Shown here piece by piece: positions 50,025 through 58,934 of a stretch of DNA of 64,000 bases. Position numbers and translations under genes: made by a program. Source of the DNA: JBFXAF01 sp050184585 (lineage in GTDB: Bacteria; Pseudomonadota; Alphaproteobacteria; Rhizobiales; Rhizobiaceae); the NCBI GenBank assembly GCA_050184585.1, contig JBFXAF010000007.1:216954-280953 (forward strand). Reading direction: 5' to 3'. The notes under the pieces were generated by a model. That model saw only the letters and a program-made list of their open reading frames with translations. It had not been told where the DNA came from and searched no databases. Positions within the stretch are counted from its first letter, which is position 1, and each line of letters opens with the position of its first letter.

Positions 50025-51161
50025 ATGACGGTGCGGCGTCGGTCCCTCTCTGAGCGAGGACAGCTCGATCTGTTTCGGGCGCTCCCCGGCGACTTCGCGC
50101 CACGAGACGCGCAGGATCTCATGGCCTATCCCTTCTTCTCCCTGTCCAAATCCCATCGCATCGCGCCGATCGATTTCACCACCGGTGGGATCACGATACG
50201 CGTCGAGGCCGTGCCGGACCACGGCATGGCGACCATCTGGGATGCGGACATCCTCATCTGGGCCGCAAGCCAGATCGTTGAGGCGCGCGATGCGGGATTT
50301 AGCACGTCGCGCCTGATGGTGGCGACGCCCTATGAAATCCTGACCTTCGTCGGCCGCGGCACGTCGATGCGCGACTACCAGCGCCTCAAGGCCGCCCTCG
50401 ACCGCCTCCAGTCCACCACCGTTTCCACCTCGATCCGTCAGCCGAGCGAAGGCCGGCGTCATCGCTTCTCCTGGATCAACGAATGGCGGGAGCGTACCGA
50501 CCATCAAGGCCGGCCGGACGGTATCGAGCTGATCGTGCCGGACTGGTTTTATCGCGCCGTGCTCGACGACGGGCTCGTGCTGACCATCGACCGCGCCTAT
50601 TTCGCCCTGACCGGCGGGCTCGATCGCTGGCTCTATCGCCTGGTGCGCAAGCATGGCGGTCGCCAGCGCGGCGGCTGGCGCTTCGACTTCCGCCATCTCC
50701 ACCAGAAATCCGGCAGCCTCTCGCCCTACAAGCGCTTCGCCTTCGAGCTGCGCCATATCATCCGCCGCCAGCCGCTGCCCGGATACTCGCTCTTTCTCGA
50801 GGTCGAGGCGGGCGGCCGCACGCTGCTCGCCTTCGAGCCCGTTCCGGCCTGTGGGAACCCTGTGGACGGCTTCGTGCTATCGGGAACCCGGACTATCGTG
50901 CCATCGGGAACCGACCCATCGTGCTATCGGGAACCCAAACCGCATCTAACCTCTTCCACAGAAAGCGAAAATCGACCCCTTAACTTAGAGTCTAACAAAG
51001 AATCTTCTTTAACTGTTTCTGTGGGTGTGAAGAACGCGCCCAGTGCCGCCCGCGATCAACTTGCCAGTGATCGTGCGTGTTCGCAACAAGCTGCGAAAGA
51101 GCAATCCCGATCTGTTCGTCCTCCGTGGATTCCAGGCATCAAGCCGGAGGACACGCCATGA
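50025..51161 (+). CDS. repA: Replication initiator protein A (RepA)
   Basis: A 378-residue RepA-like protein with the family beginning (GQLDLFRALPGDFAPRDAQDLMAYPFFSLSKSHRIAPIDF), a central winged-helix region (RGTSMRDYQRLKAALDRLQSTTVSTSI) and GLDRWLYRLVRKHGGRQ. It probably initiates replication of the excised circle or maintains it. The C-terminal about 50 residues are low in conserved character, and the IS110 element 2 lies just beyond. One arm of a 13-nt inverted repeat with the far side of that IS lies inside this tail. Confidence 0.88.
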   Translation: MTVRRRSLSERGQLDLFRALPGDFAPRDAQDLMAYPFFSLSKSHRIAPIDFTTGGITIRVEAVPDHGMATIWDADILIWAASQIVEARDAGFSTSRLMVATPYEILTFVGRGTSMRDYQRLKAALDRLQSTTVSTSIRQPSEGRRHRFSWINEWRERTDHQGRPDGIELIVPDWFYRAVLDDGLVLTIDRAYFALTGGLDRWLYRLVRKHGGRQRGGWRFDFRHLHQKSGSLSPYKRFAFELRHIIRRQPLPGYSLFLEVEAGGRTLLAFEPVPACGNPVDGFVLSGTRTIVPSGTDPSCYREPKPHLTSSTESENRPLNLESNKESSLTVSVGVKNAPSAARDQLASDRACSQQAAKEQSRSVRPPWIPGIKPEDTP

Positions 51162-52577
51162 GCGGATCGTCGACATCACCCCGAGCGGCTCACGCTTCTT
51201 TCCGTGGTCGATATCAGGATCGCCACAAGCAGGGATCGGAAGGTCGGGCGGCCAAGCTAACTCGCGTCTTCGCTGTCGCAGAATGCGATGCGGACAAGAA
51301 TCTTTACGTGCTCACCCGAACCCTCGTCCCCTCGGGGGACATCTCTCCGCCGCAGCGGAACTCTCAGCTTGCGTCAGCCGGTATCCAAGCGGATGACAGG
51401 CAGACCGTCTTAAACAGCGGGAACGGACTTCCGTGTGATTGCCTGGCCGTCACCCGTTTTCCAGATGAAGGTGGTTCCCTCGACCCAGATGCGGTGCATG
51501 AGCACGGCCATCCGGCGTGCGAGTGCGGTGACGGCGCGTTTATGTCCCCGGTTCTTCACCAGCCGCATGCCCCACGCCTTGAGCGACGACCAGCGCTTCA
51601 CACGGATGAGCAGGATGTGCGCGGCCTCGTAAAGCGCTGCCCGCGCCATCGCGTCGCCGCTCTTCGATACTCTTCCGGTCCAGTCGGCCTCGCCGGACTG
51701 GTATGCGCGCGGCGTCAACCCCAGATGCGCGCCAACGGATTTGGAGCGCCGGAACCGCGACGGCACGTCGATGGTCGCGCGATAGGTCAGCGCCACGATC
51801 GGGCCGACGCCGGGCACGGTCATCAGCCGGCGGCACACGTCATCATCACGGGCGAAGTCTATGGCCACCTTCTGCAGGTTGGCATATTCGAGAGCCAGGG
51901 CGCGTCTCGCAGTCAGCATCGGATTGAGCGCCCGCATCAGCATCGCGCGGTCGCCAGCCAGTTCCAGGACGCGCGCCTCGAAGTTGCGTTTGGACACAGC
52001 GCCCATCTTCAGCCCGAAGCTGCGCAGCATGCCGCGGATCGCCAGCTCGATATCCATCAGCTTGCGCACCAGCGTCTGCCGCGCCACCAGCAGGAAGCGC
52101 AGTTCCTGCGCGGTCTGCGTCTTCACATGCACGGCGCGGAACCAGCCGGTGCGCATGATGTTTGCGATCCCACGCGCGTCGTTGCGGTCGGTCTTGTTCG
52201 GCATGGCCGACAGTGCTGCCTTGGCGTGTCGCGTCTCGATGCACACGACCGGCAGCCCGGCCTCAGCCATTCCGCCATACAGCCATTGCGACGGGGCTCC
52301 GGCCTCGAGGCCGATCCGCTTCATCGCCATGCCGCACTGCTCGAAAAAGGCAACGAGGTCGTCCGGTTCGGAAGCAACCTTTGCCTCCTTCATCACGACC
52401 CCATCAGCATCCACGATGCAGATGCTCGTCATCTCAAGGGAAACATCCAGTCCTGCAAAGTAGTCCATCGTCTCTCTCCATTCCGGTTGGTGGTGGACCG
52501 GCACGAGCCGGTCGGATCACCGTTCACGGTATGGCCAAGAGCGAGTTCTTCACACGCGACGAGAACAGAAACAGTTA
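51010..52577. repeat. 13-nt inverted repeat flanking IS110 element 2
   Basis: TAACTGTTTCTGT at 51010-51022 recurs inverted as ACAGAAACAGTTA at 52565-52577. The pair brackets the transposase gene. The left arm is inside the repA coding sequence, so it could be coincidence or a mark of the element border. Confidence 0.35.
51410..52468 (-). CDS. IS110-family transposase (element 2)
   Basis: A 352-residue DEDD transposase on the minus strand, diverged from element 1. N-terminal YFAGLDVSLEMTSICIV, middle NKTDRNDARGIANIM, C-terminal MTVPGVGPIVALTYRA and a serine in YQSGEADWTGRVSKSGD. Start ATG 52468 after GAGAGAGACG. The flanking 250-nt non-coding ends may carry the bridge RNA. It separates repA from parA, which are adjacent in related elements. 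Confidence 0.93.
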   Translation of the reverse strand: MDYFAGLDVSLEMTSICIVDADGVVMKEAKVASEPDDLVAFFEQCGMAMKRIGLEAGAPSQWLYGGMAEAGLPVVCIETRHAKAALSAMPNKTDRNDARGIANIMRTGWFRAVHVKTQTAQELRFLLVARQTLVRKLMDIELAIRGMLRSFGLKMGAVSKRNFEARVLELAGDRAMLMRALNPMLTARRALALEYANLQKVAIDFARDDDVCRRLMTVPGVGPIVALTYRATIDVPSRFRRSKSVGAHLGLTPRAYQSGEADWTGRVSKSGDAMARAALYEAAHILLIRVKRWSSLKAWGMRLVKNRGHKRAVTALARRMAVLMHRIWVEGTTFIWKTGDGQAITRKSVPAV

Positions 52578-52734
52578 CCCCAGCTAACTTCTTAAGAGGC
52601 CGGCATTCTGGGGAAAACCGCTCTCCGACGGGCCGAAAAGAGGATGAGCGGAGGCGGCAGACGGCGTTCTCCGAACGCGATGACGACGCTGTCTCCAAGA
52701 GCGATCCGGCCCGTACTGGTGCGGGAGGCACGTC

Positions 52735-53373
52735 ATGATTGCGGCGCTCCTCAATCAGAAAGGCGGTGTCGGCAAGACAACGCTCGCCTTGCACCTCGCG
52801 GGTGAATGGGCGCGTGAAGGGAATAGCGTCACGCTGATCGATGCCGACCCGCAGGGATCGGCGCTCGACTGGTCAGAACGGCGCAGCCATGAGGACCTAC
52901 AGCGGCGCTTCGGCGTCATTGGCCTCGCGCGAGACACGCTCCATCACGAAGCCCCGGAGCTCGCCCGTCACGCTGACCACGTCGTCATTGACGGTCCGCC
53001 GCGGGTCGCCGGGTTGATGCGCTCGGCGCTGCTTGCTGCCGACGTCATCCTCATTCCCGTTCAGCCGTCACCCTTCGATGGCTGGGCCTCGGCGGAGATC
53101 CTGCGCCTGATCGAGGAGGCGCGGATATTCCGTCCGCAACTGGTCGTGCGCTTCCTGCTCAACCGCTGTCCGGCACGAACCATCATCGCGCGCGAGACCG
53201 GCGAAGCGCTCGCCGACCAGGACCCGCCGGCGCTGCGCGCGACGATCGGCCAGCGCGTCATCTTCGCCTCAGCCGCCCAGTCCGGCCGCCTCGCTTGCGA
53301 GTGCGACCCAGACAGCATCGCCGCGCGGGAAGTGGCGGCGCTGGCGGCCGAGATCGGAAGGCTCGCACCATGA
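52735..53373 (+). CDS. parA: ParA-family partition ATPase
   Basis: A 212-residue Walker-type ATPase. The deviant Walker A IAALLNQKGGVGKTTLALHLA is at residues 2-22, with LIDADPQGSALDW and HVVIDGPP (Walker B) following. It is a short ParA, as in Tn4371-like elements, for maintenance of the excised form. Strong RBS (GGGAGG). It overlaps the next gene by ATGA. Confidence 0.93.
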   Translation: MIAALLNQKGGVGKTTLALHLAGEWAREGNSVTLIDADPQGSALDWSERRSHEDLQRRFGVIGLARDTLHHEAPELARHADHVVIDGPPRVAGLMRSALLAADVILIPVQPSPFDGWASAEILRLIEEARIFRPQLVVRFLLNRCPARTIIARETGEALADQDPPALRATIGQRVIFASAAQSGRLACECDPDSIAAREVAALAAEIGRLAP

Positions 53374-53621
53374 GCGACCCTCCAAACCGCCGCGCCTTCG
53401 CCACGAGACCGGGCGATCCCGAGCAATGGATCAGGTCTGCCGATGCCGCTCTCCGTGACGGCAAGCCCTCCGGGTTCACCGCGCGCCTGACCATCGACAT
53501 CACGCCCGGGCTGCGCAGCCGCATCAAGATCAGCGCCTTCCAGCGCGGCGTCACCGTCGCCGACATGCTGCGCGAGCTGCTCGCCCGCGAATTCCCGAAT
53601 GACGAAGGAGATCCATCATGA
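53370..53621 (+). CDS. Ribbon-helix-helix ParG/centromere-binding-like protein
   Basis: An 83-residue protein with a disordered N-terminus and a C-terminal ribbon-helix-helix (GFTARLTIDITPGLRSRIKISAFQRGVTVADMLRELLAREFP). It overlaps parA and DUF2840 by ATGA on both sides. It probably binds the partition site or represses the parA operon. Confidence 0.85.
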   Translation: MSDPPNRRAFATRPGDPEQWIRSADAALRDGKPSGFTARLTIDITPGLRSRIKISAFQRGVTVADMLRELLAREFPNDEGDPS

Positions 53622-54139
53622 CCGGCGCCACGGTCCCGGGTGTCGGCGCCAGCCCGACCTCGTCAGCAAACAGTCCTGACGCACTCACGCATGTCGAACC
53701 GACCTGGATCGAGGGCAGGATCGAATACTGGATCCGCTTCGGCCGTGAGGCCGGCGAGCGTATCATCGACCGACGCCGACGCGTCGTATCTTTCCGTCCC
53801 GGCGCCATCTTCGCCTTCGTGCGCTGGGCGGCCAACGACTATGGCACGGTTATCTCGCGCATCGACATCGTGCGCACCGTCGAGCCCGGCGCCGCATACC
53901 AGACACTGCCTTTCGTGCGCCCCGGCGGCGAAATCCTTCTCAAGATCGAAGGCTGGCCCAAGGTCGAAAAAGTGCTCCAGCACATCGACGCGGTGGAAGC
54001 CGCCGGCGTCGATCCCTGCGATGCCGCCCCCGATCATTGGCGTCACGTGGGGCACCGGATGAGCGCCGGCCAGGAGCCGCGTCCCTACACGCGGGACCGC
54101 CATCAGGCATGGCTCAAGCGGCGGGAGATCGAACGATGA
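53618..54139 (+). CDS. DUF2840 protein
   Basis: A 173-residue soluble protein of the DUF2840 family (THVEPTWIEGRIEYWIRFGREAGERIIDRRRRVVSFRPGAIFAFVRWAANDYGTV). It is found only between parA and traF in such conjugative elements. Function unknown. Overlaps both neighbours by ATGA. Confidence 0.88.
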   Translation: MTGATVPGVGASPTSSANSPDALTHVEPTWIEGRIEYWIRFGREAGERIIDRRRRVVSFRPGAIFAFVRWAANDYGTVISRIDIVRTVEPGAAYQTLPFVRPGGEILLKIEGWPKVEKVLQHIDAVEAAGVDPCDAAPDHWRHVGHRMSAGQEPRPYTRDRHQAWLKRREIER

Positions 54140-54681
54140 CCCGCTTCGGCTATGTCAAGCAGACGTGTTTCGCTGTGCTGGCCGTTGCCGCCGCTGCCCT
54201 CGTTCCGACATCGCTCAAGCTCGTCTGGAACGTATCGGCCAGCGCGCCGATCGGACTCTACCGGATCGAACCCGCCGAACGCCTCGAAGTTCCGGACCTG
54301 GTCGCGGTGATGCCGCCCGAGCCGCTCAAGGGCTTCATGGTCGAGCGCGGCTATATCGGCCGCGACGTGCCCATCCTGAAGCGCGTCCTGGGCCTGCCGG
54401 GACAGCGCGTGTGCCGGATCGGCCGCACCATCACGGTCGACGGAATCGAGATGGGCGAGGCGCTCGACCGCGATCGCCTCGACCGCCCGCTGCCGGTCTG
54501 GAGCGGCTGCCGCGTCGTTGCCGACGACGAACTCTTCCTCATGAACTGGCAAGTCCCCGACAGCCTCGACGGGCGGTATTTCGGACCGCTTCCGGCGACG
54601 ACCGTCATCGGCCGGGCTGTCCCTCTCTACACCGACGAAGACGGCGATGGCCGCTTCGTCTGGCGCGCGCCGACGCGGTGA
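54136..54681 (+). CDS. traF: TraF, conjugal-transfer S26 signal peptidase
   Basis: A 181-residue membrane peptidase from ATG 54136. It has one N-terminal helix, then the S26 catalytic serine in NVSASAPIGLYRI and the lysine in VPILKRVLGLPGQRVCRIG. It cyclises or processes the TrbC pilin in IncP-type and rhizobial systems. The gene for TrbC is at 63162 in this window, so substrate and enzyme are both present. Confidence 0.93.
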   Translation: MTRFGYVKQTCFAVLAVAAAALVPTSLKLVWNVSASAPIGLYRIEPAERLEVPDLVAVMPPEPLKGFMVERGYIGRDVPILKRVLGLPGQRVCRIGRTITVDGIEMGEALDRDRLDRPLPVWSGCRVVADDELFLMNWQVPDSLDGRYFGPLPATTVIGRAVPLYTDEDGDGRFVWRAPTR

Positions 54682-54729
54682 CGACGCACGCTTTCGCGCA
54701 ATCCCACCGCATCCAAACAGGAGTTCAAC

Positions 54730-55065
54730 ATGCCCCAGATCGGTCAATTCACGCGCACTGAGAACGGCTACAGCGGTCGCATGCGCTCGCTGTCCTTCGA
54801 CTGCGAGCTCACCTTCGTCACGGCCGAAAACGCCGACAGCGAAAACGCACCGGCCTACCGCGTTCATCTCGGCGACGAGACCGGCCCCGAGGTCGGCGCC
54901 GGATGGAAACATACCGGCGACCGTGCCGGCACGTTCATCTCCGTCGTCCTCGATGACCCGGCATTCGCGTTTCCGGTGCGCGCCCGGCTGTTCCAGTCGG
55001 ACGAGGATGGACGCGACTGGGGCCTGCACTGGACCCGTCCGAAAAAGCGCGACGAGCAGGACTAA
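54730..55065 (+). CDS. DUF736 protein (paralogue 2)
   Basis: A 111-residue DUF736 protein (QIGQFTRTENGYSGRMRSLSFDCELTFVTAE; VGAGWKHTGDRAGTFISVVLDDPAF), aligned throughout with the copy at 41947 but clearly diverged. It lies between traF and the lytic transglycosylase. Function unknown. Confidence 0.9.
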   Translation: MPQIGQFTRTENGYSGRMRSLSFDCELTFVTAENADSENAPAYRVHLGDETGPEVGAGWKHTGDRAGTFISVVLDDPAFAFPVRARLFQSDEDGRDWGLHWTRPKKRDEQD

Positions 55066-55068
55066 CCG

Positions 55069-55836
55069 ATGCTGTTCATCGGCTTTCCAGGAGCACTACG
55101 GCGATGCGGTCCTTGCGGCCGCATTGCCCTCTTTCTCCTTTCCGGCCTGATCATCGCTGTGCTCGACACCGGCAACGTATGCGCGCAGCCAACGCCAACC
55201 GGACGACATGAAGTCCACGATCCCATTGCCGCCCATATTGCCGAGGCGGCGCAGCGGTTCGGCATTCCCGAACGCTGGATCGTCGCCGTCATGAACGTCG
55301 AAAGCGATGGCGACACGCGCGCAATCTCGCCAGCCGGCGCGCAGGGATTGATGCAGATCATGCCGGCGACCTGGGATGATCTGCGGGTTCGACATCGGCT
55401 CGGCTCGGATCCCTTCGACGCGCGCGATAACATCCTGGCGGGCGCGGCCTATCTGCGCGAGATGTACGACCGCTACGGCACGATCCCGGCGATGCTCGCG
55501 GCATACAATGCGGGACCGGATCGCTACGACGAGCACCTCGCGACGGGCCGTCCGCTGCCCGCGGAAACACGCGCCTATGTCGCTCTGCTTGCACCGGCGC
55601 TGGGCGCAACGGTGCCGTCGCCCGGCGCTCCGGCTGTGCCATCACCGCCGCCCGACTGGCGCGAGGCGCCGCTGTTCGTCCCGCGCTCAGTTGACCGCCG
55701 GACAGTCGCGGACCGCACCACCGACAAACACCCGGACGACACTTCCGCTTCCGTGCCGGTGCAGCGGGATCCCGAGGATCAGTTACATCCGAAAGCGATC
55801 TTCGTTGCTCAGGATGACACGAGGGGTGAACCATGA
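55069..55836 (+). CDS. Lytic transglycosylase (VirB1-like)
   Basis: A 255-residue protein with a signal-type hydrophobic N-terminus and an SLT domain (residues 55-165). The catalytic Glu is in VAVMNVESDGDTRAISPAGAQGLMQIMPATW, followed by LRVRHRLGSDPFDARDNILAGAAYLREMYDRYG and AAYNAGP. It opens peptidoglycan for the transfer machine. The C-terminal tail is proline-rich and disordered. Starts 3 nt after the DUF736 stop. Confidence 0.92.
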   Translation: MLFIGFPGALRRCGPCGRIALFLLSGLIIAVLDTGNVCAQPTPTGRHEVHDPIAAHIAEAAQRFGIPERWIVAVMNVESDGDTRAISPAGAQGLMQIMPATWDDLRVRHRLGSDPFDARDNILAGAAYLREMYDRYGTIPAMLAAYNAGPDRYDEHLATGRPLPAETRAYVALLAPALGATVPSPGAPAVPSPPPDWREAPLFVPRSVDRRTVADRTTDKHPDDTSASVPVQRDPEDQLHPKAIFVAQDDTRGEP

Positions 55837-55937
55837 CGCGTTGCAGCTCTCATCGCATGATCTCGGGCTCTGGCGTGTCATGGAGTGCGCGAAGGGTAGC
55901 CGCAGGAACCACAACAGACCGATGGCAGGATAAAAAG

Positions 55938-56071
55938 GCGCACATTGCGCGCCGGTCGGTCGGTTGCTTTTTTGGGATTTTCTGGCGCGTTCCGCACATT
56001 GCCCAGCTCCGCCGCAATGTGCGGCGAGCGCTCAACGCCCGAGATTCGCAGAGTTTTTCGCACATTGCGGG
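55938..56071. repeat. CGCACATTGC repeat cluster upstream of relaxase (candidate oriT or operator)
   Basis: Three direct copies of CGCACATTGC (within 55938-55950, 55992-56004, 56058-56071) and one inverted copy, GCAATGTGCG (56013-56022). Several are near-perfect palindromes of the type CGCA-N3-TGCG. They lie in the 240 nt before the relaxase start, where oriT or relaxase operators are found in related elements. No nick site has been identified. Confidence 0.55.
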
Positions 56072-56079
56072 ACAACGCT

Positions 56080-57819
56080 ATGGCCGATGACCGCGAGGTC
56101 CGCATTCGTCCTGGCCGCATCCGCTCGACCCGTGCGCAGGCGGCGCGTCCCTTCATCGCCCAGGCGCTGGCGGCCGCGAAGAAGGCGGGCGGCGGCGTCT
56201 CGCGATCAGGGCGTGCTACCTCCGGCAACCGCTCGCGCTTCGGCCATGGCCAGCGGGCCAGCATCCAGGCCAATCGCCTCATCACCGCGCGCTCACGCGG
56301 CGCCGTCATCAAGGCGCGCGTGGTTCGCCATTCATCGCGCACAGCGCCGTTGGGCACCCATCTCGATTATCTGCGCCGCGACGGCGTCACCCGGGACGGG
56401 GAGAAGGGGCGTCTGTTTGGGCCGGGAGAGGAGGAAGCGGATAGCCGGGCCTTCACCGAGCGCTGCGAGGACGACCGGCATCATTTCCGCTTCATCGTCT
56501 CGCCCGACGACGCGCTGGAAATGTCCGACCTCCAGTCCTTCACCGGCGAGCTCGTTGGCCAGATGGAGAAGGATCTCGGTACCGAACTCGACTGGGTGGC
56601 CGTCGATCACTGGAACACTGAGCATCCGCATGTCCATCTCATCGTGCGCGGTGTGCGCGATGATGGTGAAGACCTCGTCATCTCGCGCGACTACATCAAA
56701 GAAGGCATGCGCGACCGGGCGCGCGACCTCATCACCCTGGAGCTCGGCCCGCGCACCGACCTCGATATCCGCCGCAGCCTCGAAAGCCAGATCGAAAAGG
56801 AGCGCTGGACGCAACTCGACCGCGAGCTCGTGCGCGACGGCCGACGCACCGGCGTCATCGATCTTGCACCCAGCCTGGGCGAGCAGCCCGACGAGTTCCA
56901 CGCCCTGAAGGTCGGGCGCCTGCGCAAGCTGGAGACGCTCGGCTTGGCCGAGCAGGTCGGCCCCGGTCAATGGATGATCGGCGACAAGGCCGAAGCGACG
57001 CTGCGCGCACTCGGCGAACGCCGCGACATCATCAAGCGCATGCACCGCGCGCTGACCGAGCGTGGCATCGAGCGCGGATCAGCCGACTATGTGCTGGCAG
57101 CGGAGAGTCTCGATGCGCCGATCGTCGGGCGCCTGGTCGAGCGTGGTCTCGATGACGAGCTCAAAGGTACGGCATATGCCGTGGTCGACGGCGTGGACGG
57201 GCGGTCCCACCACATCAAGCTCGCCGATCTCGACGCGGCCGGCGACAGCGCGCCAGGCTCGATCGTCGAGTTACGTGCCTATGACGATTCCCGTGGCCGG
57301 CGCCGAGTCGCACTCGCGGTGCGCTCCGATCTCGACACCGAGCGGCAGGTGACCGCGTCGGGCGCGACTTGGCTCGATCGTCAGAATATCGCGCGCGAAC
57401 CCGCCGCGCTCTCCGAAGGCGGCTTCGGTGCGGAGGTGCGCAATGCCCTCGACAGGCGGGCCGACCATCTGATCGGGGAAGGCTTCGCCGAGCGGCAGGG
57501 TCGGCGGATCGTCTTCTGCCGCAATCTCATCGACACGCTTCGTAAGCGCGAGGTGGAGGAAGTCGGCGAGAAGCTGGCGGCGAAGACCGGGCAACCGTTC
57601 CAGCGCGCCGTCAGCGGCGAATATGTCGCCGGCGCCTATCGCCAGCGACTGTCGCTCGCCTCTGGGCGCTTCGCGATGATCGACGACGGCCTCGGTTTCC
57701 AGCTCGTGCCCTGGACACCCTCCATGGAGAAGCATCTCGGCCACCACATCTCGGGTGTCGCGCGTGGCGACGGTGGTGTCGACTGGAGTTTCGGGCGCAA
57801 GCGGGGACTGGGGCGATGA
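56080..57819 (+). CDS. VirD2-like relaxase (DUF3363 family)
   Basis: A 579-residue mobilization nuclease from ATG 56080. A basic N-terminal 100 residues is followed by the relaxase domain with VDHWNTEHPHVHLIVRGV (HxH metal site) and HHFRFIVSPDDA. The C-terminal DUF3363 part (about 200-579) is typical of the RlxS relaxases of Tn4371-like ICEs. It nicks oriT and leads the strand through TraG. The repeat cluster just upstream is a candidate substrate or operator. Confidence 0.92.
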   Translation: MADDREVRIRPGRIRSTRAQAARPFIAQALAAAKKAGGGVSRSGRATSGNRSRFGHGQRASIQANRLITARSRGAVIKARVVRHSSRTAPLGTHLDYLRRDGVTRDGEKGRLFGPGEEEADSRAFTERCEDDRHHFRFIVSPDDALEMSDLQSFTGELVGQMEKDLGTELDWVAVDHWNTEHPHVHLIVRGVRDDGEDLVISRDYIKEGMRDRARDLITLELGPRTDLDIRRSLESQIEKERWTQLDRELVRDGRRTGVIDLAPSLGEQPDEFHALKVGRLRKLETLGLAEQVGPGQWMIGDKAEATLRALGERRDIIKRMHRALTERGIERGSADYVLAAESLDAPIVGRLVERGLDDELKGTAYAVVDGVDGRSHHIKLADLDAAGDSAPGSIVELRAYDDSRGRRRVALAVRSDLDTERQVTASGATWLDRQNIAREPAALSEGGFGAEVRNALDRRADHLIGEGFAERQGRRIVFCRNLIDTLRKREVEEVGEKLAAKTGQPFQRAVSGEYVAGAYRQRLSLASGRFAMIDDGLGFQLVPWTPSMEKHLGHHISGVARGDGGVDWSFGRKRGLGR

Positions 57820-57932
57820 GATTGTCGGCGTCGATTGTTCGGGCCGACGTCGAGCCCAACGATGTTGCCGTCAGTCTGCCGACTGGCGCGTTGAGCTTGA
57901 CAGGCCACCCGCGCGTCCGCGACAATTCTCGC

Positions 57933-58307
57933 ATGGCCTACAAACCCAATGGCTACACCGATCTTGCTCCATACCTGCTCGTTAAGGATGCCGAGGCCGT
58001 CTTGGTGTTCTGCGAAACCGTGTTCGCTGCAACGCGTCTTAGAGTCATACCACGCGACGCAGGTGGTATCATGCATGCGGAATGTCGGATCGGCGACACC
58101 GTATTGATGATGGGCGAGTCAGAGGGGCCGCCGGCGATGCTGCACCTCTATCTTGAGGATCCCGATGCTGTTTTCGATCGCGCGACTGCAGCGGGCGCCG
58201 AAGTGCTGCAGCCGATGATGGAGAAAGGCGATGGTGACCGGCGCGGAGGCTTTCGGTCGCCCGACGGAACACGGTGGTTTGTCTCACGGCAAGTGAAAGA
58301 CGACTGA
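57933..58307 (+). CDS. VOC-family (PhnB-like) protein, cargo
   Basis: A 124-residue glyoxalase-fold protein (YTDLAPYLLVKDAEAVLVFCETVFAATRLRV ... DPDAVFDRATAAGAEVLQPM ... GGFRSPDGTRWFVSR), similar to PhnB/YdcJ-like proteins of unknown substrate. ATG 57933 is chosen; the frame is open upstream but without homology. It is part of a cargo group inserted between relaxase and traG. Confidence 0.82.
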   Translation: MAYKPNGYTDLAPYLLVKDAEAVLVFCETVFAATRLRVIPRDAGGIMHAECRIGDTVLMMGESEGPPAMLHLYLEDPDAVFDRATAAGAEVLQPMMEKGDGDRRGGFRSPDGTRWFVSRQVKDD

Positions 58308-58386
58308 CTTTAGACCTGCGGCGCCTCGATCATTGACGAAGCCGGCTCCGAAGTGTCGCGTATCACCACGGAGCCACATCGGGACG

Positions 58387-58761
58387 TCAAATGATGCGCG
58401 TGCCTTGCCCCACCTCGGCGAATGCTTGGCGAAGCCAGGCCTGCATCTCGGCATCCACGGCCTCGTCCGGCTCCAGCGTGAAGCGGTTGGTGACGACCTT
58501 CTTCGTCGTATGAAAGGAGGCTTTCAGATGCTTGTGCTCCACGGGATGAAGAAGGTCGATGGAGCATTCAAGGTACTTCCCCTTTACATAGGCTGTCGCG
58601 AACGTGCGCTTACGTTTCCAGGCAACCATCGTGCGCGAGACTTTCTCCGTCACCCCTTCGCCAGCCGCCAGCGCATGCCGTCGGAACAGCATAAACACCG
58701 GAATTGCTCGTTGGTTCTTGTCTGAAAGATAATCCTGTACCGCTTCATCGCTCATAGACAA
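58387..58761 (-). CDS. DUF5655 protein, cargo
   Basis: A 124-residue protein with the DUF5655 features: a C-terminal domain with CSIDLLHPVEHKHLKASFHTTKKVVTNRFTLE, probably binding nucleic acid or a small ligand. Only gene on the minus strand in this stretch. Start ATG 58761 or 58755. Function unknown. Confidence 0.75.
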   Translation of the reverse strand: MSMSDEAVQDYLSDKNQRAIPVFMLFRRHALAAGEGVTEKVSRTMVAWKRKRTFATAYVKGKYLECSIDLLHPVEHKHLKASFHTTKKVVTNRFTLEPDEAVDAEMQAWLRQAFAEVGQGTRII

Positions 58762-58934
58762 AACCTACCATTCCGATTTGGAGCGGTGAAGGTCAGCCTG
58801 GCCATGCAGCGCAACCGTTCGCAACTCGGCAGAGCCTGGAAGAGAGCAGCAGTTCTCTCGACGCGAAGCTCTTGCCCTTCGACGCATCGCAGTGATCGTC
58901 TGCTAATGTGTCAGTAGGCAAGGAGGATTCAGCC

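Noticed and set aside
55833..56090. Open frame of 85 codons overlapping the transglycosylase stop and relaxase start
   Set aside because: Rich in Arg, Ser and Cys, no family, and it runs through the CGCACATTGC repeat cluster; more likely non-coding oriT or operator DNA.
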